This document shows positions 57,109 to 64,000 of a stretch of DNA of 64,000 bases, piece after piece. This DNA comes from Dichotomocladium elegans. Taxonomy: Eukaryota > Mucoromycota > Mucoromycetes > Mucorales > Lichtheimiaceae. The DNA lies in assembly GCA_025716815.1 (NCBI GenBank), contig JAIXMN010000037.1, positions 186,001 to 250,000 on the forward strand. The letters are read 5' to 3'. The notes beneath the pieces were generated by a model. It saw only the letters and a list, made by a program, of their open reading frames with translations, made no database searches and was not told the DNA's origin. How positions within the stretch are numbered: position 1 is the first letter of the stretch; each line of letters opens with the position of its first letter. Both the position numbers and the translations under genes were made by a program.

Positions 57109-58062
57109 GTGTGTGTTCTTGGTCTGTGTAATAACGGACCCCGGATCTCTCTCTGGATGTATAAAAAATAGGCCTTTGGCTTCATTACCAAGACGCTTGT
57201 TGAAAATCAGTCCGGTCTTAGTGGAGCGACGCCATCCACCTCACCCATGACCCCAGCAAATAACCAGAGCTCTAATTCGACGACGATCTTGCGGTTATTG
57301 ATTTCGCATAATCTGATGGGCACAGTGATTGGGCGTCAAGGTGCAAAGATCAAGCATATTCAGGACACTTCGGGCGCCCGTATGACAGCATCTAAAATGC
57401 TTCTGCCGCAAAGCACTGAACGTGTTGTCGAGGTACGCGGCTCTGCGAGCGGGATTGAAACCGCCATTGTTGAGATTGGACGTTGCTTGTTGGAAGATAA
57501 AGAGCGTGCTTACGGGACCATTCTTTACAATCCAATCCGAATGTCCACCGGAGTGAATGCTACAGCCCAACAACAGCAACAACAGCAGCAGCAGCAGCAG
57601 CAAAGCGGCTTCTTGTCACAACAACAAACAAACCATACTCATAGTTTGAACCCATCCATCATACGTACCGGGAACGGCTACGACTTTGCAAGCAATGTTA
57701 CGACGGCCAGTCGACACATCTCTACCCAATTGGGTGCAGGACAGTCAATGCCTTCGGATCCGAACATACAGACGCAATGTATTTCGATTCCAAGCGATAT
57801 GGTCGGATGTATCATCGGAAAAGGCGGTGCCAAGATTGAAGAAATACGCAAGTTATCTGGATCACGCATCTCCATCGCCAAAACTCCTCATGACGACTCA
57901 GGCGAGCGACAATTCACCATCCAAGGAACATATGACTCAAATGAACGTGCACTTTATTTGTTATATGGTCATCTGGAAAACGAAAAGGAACGGAGAATGC
58001 GAGGAGCTCAACAGCAACAACAACAACAGCAGCAATCATCTACAAAAGTGGATGAAGAGTAG
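56601..58062 (+). CDS. RNA-binding protein with three KH domains (PCBP/hnRNP K or Rnc1 type)
   Basis: Poly(C)-binding-like regulator of mRNA stability or translation. Three exons. Exon 1 ends in KH1 (LTLRALVTTKEAGVIIGKG), whose GXXG loop is split by an intron and resumes GKNVNELRDLTGVKAGVSKV. Exon 3 completes KH1 (AFGFITKTLVENQS) and contains KH2 (LRLLISHNLMGTVIGRQGAK, loop GRQG) and KH3 (CISIPSDMVGCIIGKGGAKI, loop GKGG), with polyglutamine runs between KH2 and KH3 and after KH3. The stop is at 58060-58062. Two nearby starts exist, 56601 and 56619 (MSQHSSSGKS); the first ATG is given. The second intron (about 57032-57171) contains a (TA)n microsatellite. Targets cannot be inferred. Confidence 0.92.
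57069..57107. repeat. (TA)n microsatellite in a KH-gene intron
   Basis: About 19 uninterrupted AT units near the donor side of the second intron; likely length-polymorphic. Confidence 0.9.
57568..57603. repeat. (CAA/CAG)n polyglutamine tract in the KH-domain gene
   Basis: Twelve Gln codons of mixed type between KH2 and KH3; a second shorter Gln run lies near the C-terminus (58012-58034). Confidence 0.9.
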
Positions 58063-59924
58063 AGATCTGCAGATCGTGACCTTTCCTTTAATTGTATGTC
58101 CTCAATGTTATACTTTAAATTTCGCAGAGGCGCGAAAAATTATGGTGTGTGCAAGGTAAAATAGATGTCACACGAAAATATTAAGGACAGAGATGTTCAT
58201 TAGTCAACAGAAAATATTAAAACCTCATCTTATACTTTAACTTACTCAGAAGACATAAAGGGAGGGAAGGCAAACGGCATCTTGGTGGGAGATTGCATGT
58301 ATGTATTCTAATTGTCACCCCTTCCGTAATCGCGATTTCCTCTCCTTCCATACTCTTTGATTTGGGGTTGATGTGTGTATCTACAGAGGATCCCAAGGGT
58401 CGTATGTTTGTAGCATGAAGCGCATCATGACTGCGACCGCCCGTCAAAGCATTGAGATCTGCGAGAACTCAGCATTTATTTATCCATAATATTTATTATA
58501 CGCCGTCTGTAGATCAGAGGGGGAAATGGCTCTTTACGAGTCAAAAATCTCATTCAACCGCATCCATTGGGTCCATCGCTATCGCCAGACATTATAAAAC
58601 TTTGATGGATGTTGCTTACGGTCGATACGCCAGGGGCATAAGCTGCATCGGATGAGTGATATCAACTTTTAGTTGGAGTCTTCTCTTTTGCGCAGAGGTT
58701 AGCTTTATGCTACAAAGCCTCCGAAGCAGAATAAGAGGAATGAGATATTCTGTGTGTTGATTTATTTATTTTTTTCCCCTCGCAACAGTGGTGGTATTTG
58801 ATCAGACCTTTTTGCGCTTAATGAGAAAAGCATATGTCCTTCATTGAAAAATACTTTCTGGATATCGCTTAGAACTAAGCACGTAGGATACTGCATGCAC
58901 ACTGACTCATGTCGCCAAGATATCATTTTACCAGCGACTGTAGATATCGATATACGTGTGAACCCATGATTCTCGCCTGGTAAGGGAGCTGTTTTTGAGA
59001 GGGTGGCACAGAAAACAGCACGTTTCTTTACAGTCCAAGATAATCTTGACCTTGCAAAAACAACGTCGATGGGCGGCCTTTTCCGGCTGTTTCCCTCCCC
59101 TCCCCGGGGGAGAAGCCGAAAAGGTCTGCCCGAATGGCTGAAACACTACCATGTACGATCAAGTGCTAAAATAGATGGATCCCGGCGACTACATACCAAA
59201 TGCTAGAATACATGGATACTCGAATAAGAATCCATTGCCCAGGTGCCTTGTCGTTTAGTCAAATTCATTCTTCTACATCTGCTGTACATTTAAATCTTAT
59301 CGCACTTGTTCTCGACCAAATGATCGATTAGACATCAAAAACGAAAATAGGATTGCATACCTTTCATTTACACGGGAATATGCAGGACAGATTGTCGCAG
59401 ATATTCTTTTGAAAACGAACAGCGTAAAGGGAATATCAGTACTGTAGATCTCCTCGTCAAAAAAAACATACTCCCTAGGTTCAGGACAGAACGGCTGTCA
59501 GCATCATGGCGCTAAAAGTCTTGATAGAACGTATAGAGATGTATTCGTCGCAGGAGCCACTATGGATAGACTGAGAAGCTTTTGAAGGCTAACATGATTG
59601 CTTATGGTGTAATCTTGTGGTAGAGTACTGCATATTCCATATTTGACCTTTTATTTGCATGAAACCATGCGACTATCCCCAACACAATGGTTGCGGTTCG
59701 TGACACAGTTCAAGCGAACCAAACTAACGTATTCTAGTTGGCTATCCCTCCTCTACGTTGAACCCAATTTTTGGTCTTGATAAAAGCATGTGCATGCAGC
59801 ACGGTTCGATGAAAACAAAAGCAGTACAAGTAATATTATTAAACATTGGTATTGACTCTATATCATGAAATGAATGAGGTAGGTAATTAAACAAATGGAA
59901 GTTCATGCTAAGGGGTTTTCCATT
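58063..59924. other. Gene-poor region starting with a transposon-end-like sequence
   Basis: After the KH-gene 3' flank, 58200-58249 resembles the outer end of the DDE_3 relic at 55.3 kb. A 76-codon minus-strand frame (58217-58447) and short plus-strand frames (58452-58655, 59003-59206) show no domain. The stretch may contain a very old element copy. The right end should be the 3' UTR of the Ser-rich gene. Confidence 0.4.
58200..58249. repeat. Putative transposon end, copy 2
   Basis: Same orientation as 55273-55322, with an identical first 18 bp and loose similarity for about 30 bp more. No transposase fragment could be recognised to its right, so it may be a non-autonomous or heavily decayed copy. 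Confidence 0.45.
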
Positions 59925-61674
59925 TCACATGGAGCGTTGCTTACGCATCCGTCGACCCAAGGTGGCCATCCGCTTCACAAAATTGTTCTGGTGTCTATGT
60001 TCCTCTACCACAATATTTTTTTCTGCTAATCCTTGGTTCTCTTTGTCTAAAGGATGGTTCATCAAACAGATTGGACCATCCGTCTCATTACTAGTCGTTG
60101 TGGGGTATCGGTTGTGCCCGAGTGACCGGGCACGGCGCAAGTCCGCCGTTTGCACAAGGACCGGCTGCGCGAGGGTCAGACTGGTGCGTCGTTTATGAGA
60201 ACTTGATTGCTTCCGGGTCGAAGTTTTCCGTGCGACGAGGACCTCTTCAAATTCTGAAGAAGAAGAAGAAGACACGCTGGATGCGATAGAGTTGAGTGAC
60301 TGTTGGGAGCAGCAGCTTTGATCTTGCGGGACAGCGAGTAAAGCCGGCGCAATAGGTAGTGTAGGGGTCGATTGTGTCGCTCGGTTCTTTTTGCCGTTGC
60401 CTCCGCCGCCACTGCCGCTCTTGATGAACGACGCGAGTTTTCGGACAGATTTTCGAGAGGTGGAAGATGAACGAGGAGCGGAATGGGTTTGTTGCTTCTT
60501 TTCTGCTGCATCTGAGGAGGAGGAGGATGTGCCCAGAAAATGGGCAAGAAATTCGCTACTTCTTGATTTAGCACGCGTCTTTGGTGCTGATTGAGCCACG
60601 GCGGTCGATGCTGCTGCCAAACTCTCTCGATATCGGAGCGAGGATGATCTCGCCGGCGGATTCGAAATAGTCTTGTATATCCCGTCTGGGGTCCTTGACC
60701 ACGACTGAGATAGACGACTTTTCCTCTTCGGCTTTGGATCCTCTTCCAAAGTAAAGGTTTCGAACCTCGGAATAAGTCCCATCAGCGAGTCATTCGAAAG
60801 TCGTTTCATGCGCACATCGCCCGACCCAGTCGTTGAGGGAAACGGGAGCTCGGGCAGCTTTGGTGCAGTGTTAAGCTTGATATCGACGGAAAAATCCATG
60901 TCGAAGCAGGTCATAAGTTCGTTGGCCATGTTCTGGCAAATAGACGGTGCGACAAGTCCCATATCGCTAGTCCAGCTAAGACGATTACTGTTTCTGCCGC
61001 GTAATGTGGGCGTCAGACTCTTTCGCCGCGGCGTATCTTCAGAGGGACGCTTTGGAAGAGGTTTATCGGCGAGCGAAATAAAAGAAGTAGAAGATTGGGG
61101 AGGAGCTGTAGGGGTCGGCAAAGTTGGTTGTGGTGGTGTTGGTTGGGAGACTGGACGACTGAAGCTCTCGATTGACAGGGCTGCATGCGTCTGAGTAAAG
61201 ATGGATTGTTCCGACATAGTGGATCGACTACTGGTATTGATGAAGTCTTCTTCGCCGATATTATCATCGTCAGCATTGTCATCGTCAGCTACCCACATGT
61301 AATGTTCGTCCCAAACGCGTTCGGCATTCCGATCTTCCTCAACATCGAGTGGCTGGAAGGCATCCATTGTCTGGGCATACTGTGAAAAAATTTCTTCCAA
61401 ACGTTCTTGGGTCATATTGCTCATTGACCTATTTATAGTGATAAGTATTTCCTTCTTTGTTTGTGATCAGGCGAACATACTCGGGTGTGAAAAAGACCCA
61501 GCGTGTCATATGCGATAGCCACTCTGAGGGGGTCTCCTGGTATAATGATTCAAGCATATTCTTCACCAGCGCAGTCTTACGCATGGAGTTACTATCTGGA
61601 GCCGCAAAGGTCAACTGAGCAAGCTTGTAATTTGAAATGGCAGCAAGCTGAATCGGGTTATGCAGGCCGACCAT
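59925..61674 (-). CDS. Uncharacterised Ser-rich, largely disordered protein
   Basis: Not recognised. The large last exon from about 61436 is open for 499 codons. A first exon joins it in phase across a 51-bp intron with a GTATGT donor and TAG acceptor: MVGLHNPIQLAAISNYKLAQ, SNSMRKTALVKNMLESLYQE and TPSEWLSHMTRWVFFTPE, continuing MSNMTQERLEEIFSQYAQTM. This N-terminal 80 or so residues are compact and helical; the rest is Ser/Pro/Thr/Lys-rich with phosphorylation-like patches (RKSLTPTLRGRNSNRLSW, SLRYRESLAAAS) and a basic end (NNFVKRMATLGRRMRKQRSM). Stop at 59925-59927. The start at 61674 follows the first-exon ATG in CAGATGG; 61734 is an alternative. No span or signal peptide. A regulatory or cytoskeleton-associated role would be a guess. 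Confidence 0.72.
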
Positions 61675-61734
61675 CTGATTCAACGAGCTGGTTGATAATA
61701 ATGAGGGCGGATGAGCGCGGTTGTCGCCATGCAT

Positions 61735-63175
61735 GGCAAAGCAATACTACAAAAGTCGAAAATGCAGGAGGAAAGACTTTCGAATACTGGTTGATACGTA
61801 GAATTATGGGCACAAAAAAGAAGAGCGGACAAGCAAGAAAATGGTAGACGCCAGTTGCAAAATAAAGAGAAATATAATGGCACACGGTTGCTTGGCAACT
61901 CTCATTAACAGACCGCTCCTCAGCGTTAGGTAACACCAATCAACCACCCAACTCTTTCGAGCATCACTGAACTTGCTGGATATGAACCTCGCATCGACTT
62001 GATATTTTATCGGCGCAATACGCCTCTATTTGCCTGTTGGTGGTGGAATACGCAGGACGCATGATGCTCTACTGCACATTGGTGATTATAGATCACTAAG
62101 GACTTTCGCCGACGAGACATATATACCTATTAGAGGACCATGCGGAGAGATCAATGAAGGTAATTAGCATATACGATAGCCATAAATACCATACTTATCA
62201 ATATGATACATGGGCGAGAAACCTCGTGGATTTTATTTAGATAAATAAGAAACACCTTTTTCGCATGAAATGTCGATATGTTTCTTCCACTTTTGCTCCA
62301 CCGAAACATGCCTGCTATATGTTCACAGTATAGTACATACCCAACTAGCTAGCCACTAAGCAAATCGAATTTAACGAGCCATCATCAATCGCGAAAGCAC
62401 GCTTGTAAATATTATACAACCACGTGGCTCGTGTAATCCTTACTTAAACGGATAAGGTGGTCACTTTCACATACCCGAAGAATCAACCGGCGCAATCAGT
62501 CTAACAGGAAGATTCCACGCGACCGAGAGCCCAGTGTATAAATACACATGCATCAAATATCGCTATTTCCATGAAAGCGCCACAATCAACTTTGCTCATC
62601 TAATTTTTTTATTTATTTATTCCAGTACGACCAGACAGGAACATCTCCGATCAGCAAAGTTTGACAGTTGGTTGGAATAAACCCAGCAGTTCAGAGACAT
62701 GCTTCTCCTCTGCATTGTTTGGCGCAGAGTATATCTGCTCTTGGTATTGGGCAAAGAGTTGGAGGACACTTGGCGGCATCTACCTATTTTATCCACCGTT
62801 ATCGATATCTGAGATGATTGCTCTATGGCACTAAGAGGGAGACGCAACCTACCGATTATCTTAGTCAGGTCCAAACAGCGCTGGTTTTAGAAAATGGGAA
62901 GATAGTAAATAAAAGAGGAGTTTCGAATACTATCCAAAAGCGTGTGCACAATCGACAAATTTGGTCGACCTTTTCCTTTCAGACAGCGCACATCTCTTTA
63001 CATAAGGTATGTGGTGCACACAGCCTCTCATGGCCGAGTTCGTATCCCAACAGTTCAGAAGTCGTAGGATAACAAGAAATCTTTACGCAAGATATCAAAT
63101 TAAATATCACACAAAGCTAACCAAATCCATCTCTATTAAGATACAGGTTAGTTCAACCCTGCCGATCCTTCTCGT
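61735..63175. other. Gene-poor region with one short exon-like frame
   Basis: AT-rich. A 42-codon minus-strand frame at 62651-62779 (MPPSVLQLFAQYQEQIYSAP and on to LFQPTVKLC) reads like the end of a real protein and has an AG just before it, but no upstream exons were recognised. Otherwise nothing was seen. Confidence 0.3.
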
Positions 63176-63592
63176 GTGATGCACAGTCCACCTCTTGAAA
63201 ATCACCAATGTCTGCATAATTTATTTTGCGACGGGAATTCGATCTTGCTGCTGCGCATATGTCGCCCCTCATCGAAAGGATACAAATATTCAGACGAAAG
63301 AAGAGGAGTCCCAGCGCAGCTACGCAAAAGCCGTGATGATCAACACGAATGCCAGCTTTTCAAGTTGATGTTTAAGATTTTGAATGCACCAGTTGTAGCA
63401 AAACAGCTAGAAAAACATGTCCGTTCGTTACAGTGCTGGGCATCACAGTATGCAAAGGGCCATAGAAGCAGTTTTCTATGCAATATAGAGCCAGGGATTT
63501 CTCAAGGAGGATCGACAGATTTTGAAACACGGTGGCGAGAATACATCCATTCTCCTAGAGCAGCTTCTGGAGCATCGGATCCATCGCTTTGA
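63176..63592 (+). CDS. Hypothetical single-frame ORF
   Basis: A 138-codon frame whose second half looks protein-like: DDQHECQLFKLMFKILNAPV, AKQLEKHVRSLQCWASQYAK, STDFETRWREYIHS. No family recognised. It lies just upstream of a decayed transposase in the same orientation and might be an unrelated exon or element-derived. Stop at 63590-63592. Confidence 0.25.
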   Translation: MMHSPPLENHQCLHNLFCDGNSILLLRICRPSSKGYKYSDERRGVPAQLRKSRDDQHECQLFKLMFKILNAPVVAKQLEKHVRSLQCWASQYAKGHRSSFLCNIEPGISQGGSTDFETRWREYIHSPRAASGASDPSL

Positions 63593-63659
63593 GGACATGC
63601 AAAAATCCGAAGTGATGTTCCATTAATCTATGCATGTTCTCATTAAACAGGGCTCGATT

Positions 63660-64000
63660 TTGTCCTGAAGACAAGAACAGTAATACAAAGACCCAAAAGC
63701 ATCTTGTTTGGATGCGCAGATGGGACACATGACTGACATTGACGCAAAAAAAGAAAAAACTGCGTATCCCTTGACAATTATGGATTCCATATTTAATATG
63801 AAGCGCAGTATGGTATCGCTCAAGAAAGGGACTTCTACAGGTATCACAATGCCGAAGATGAAGACAAAGACGTCGACAATGTCGGGAGCAATCTCCACAT
63901 CAAACATCGTTTAATGGAGTCTGAGATTTACGCAGCCACCCATCAAGAGAAAAGAAAGAGCGCTAGTCAATCTGAGGCTGCATACGAGGGAGGGGGCAGG
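63660..64000 (+). pseudogene. Second decayed DDE_3 transposase, cut by window edge
   Basis: Plus-strand pieces align in order with the relic at 55.3-56.2 kb: TQKHLVWMRRWDT (there IQERLGWVRRWDS); after frameshifts the LDESGFHINM region appears as TIMDSIFNMKRSM; then LKKGTSTGITMPKMKTKTST and MSGAISTSNIV (there KKGSS..AVVTIAKTRVKT), and KRKERA near the edge. The first catalytic Asp lies in a shifted frame. At least two frameshifts and stops are present. The catalytic C-terminal half would lie beyond the window. Confidence 0.7.

Noticed and set aside
58452..59206. Short plus-strand frames right of the KH-domain gene
   Set aside because: No homology or splice linkage; the area looks like decayed spacer.

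Overview
The window is nuclear DNA of a fungus. Almost every conserved gene is split by short spliceosomal introns (about 45-110 bp) with GTATGT/GTAAGT donors and CTAAC-like branch points. The proteins, the polyglutamine tracts and the decayed DDE_3 and TnpB/Fanzor-like elements fit a Mucoromycota (Mucorales-type) genome. I saw no rRNA gene, tRNA gene, CRISPR array or prokaryotic operon. Exon limits quoted as exact were worked out by hand from splice motifs, reading phase and family resemblance. No alignment or database search was run.

Left part (1-26 kb): a rhomboid-family membrane protein whose catalytic His position reads Asn (447-2278, -); the exon-junction DEAD-box helicase eIF4A3/FAL1 (3704-5335, -); proteasome lid subunit RPN3 (5529-7667, -), divergent from a zinc-finger protein (7849-9935, +); a PH-domain protein (10148-10981, +); a decayed TnpB/Fanzor-like relic (12529-13521, -); a SAM methyltransferase (14608-16030, -) lying between two diverged copies of a TATA-containing repeat (13967-14325 and 17667-17945); a coiled-coil protein (19699-21237, +); an SR splicing factor (23053-24325, -); and endonuclease V (25084-25980, -).

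Middle (26.8-48 kb): a very large gene encoding three successive START-like lipid-binding domains and a C-terminal membrane anchor (26862-32732, +); an NCS1 purine/cytosine-type permease (-); an unrecognised fragmented gene (35.9-37.6 kb, -); an acetate/ammonium (GPR1/FUN34/YaaH) transporter (+); a DHA2-type MFS transporter (+); 6-phosphogluconate dehydrogenase (+); and a single-pass membrane protein with a repetitive beta-rich domain (-).

Right part (47.8-64 kb): an unrecognised Gln-rich protein (-); the mitochondrial ADP/ATP carrier (-), divergent from the ribosome-maturation factor SBDS/SDO1 (+); the Rab7-activation factor MON1 (-); a decayed Tc1/mariner-IS630-type (DDE_3) transposase (-); a triple-KH RNA-binding protein (+); a Ser-rich disordered protein (-); and a second DDE_3 relic running off the right edge (+).

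The genes do not form one pathway: this is ordinary housekeeping gene space with repeat-rich gaps at about 11-14, 16-19.6, 21-23, 35-38, 39-41.6, 58-60 and 62-64 kb. The least ordinary items are the triple-START protein, the rhomboid with a substituted catalytic His, and the TnpB/Fanzor-like relic.
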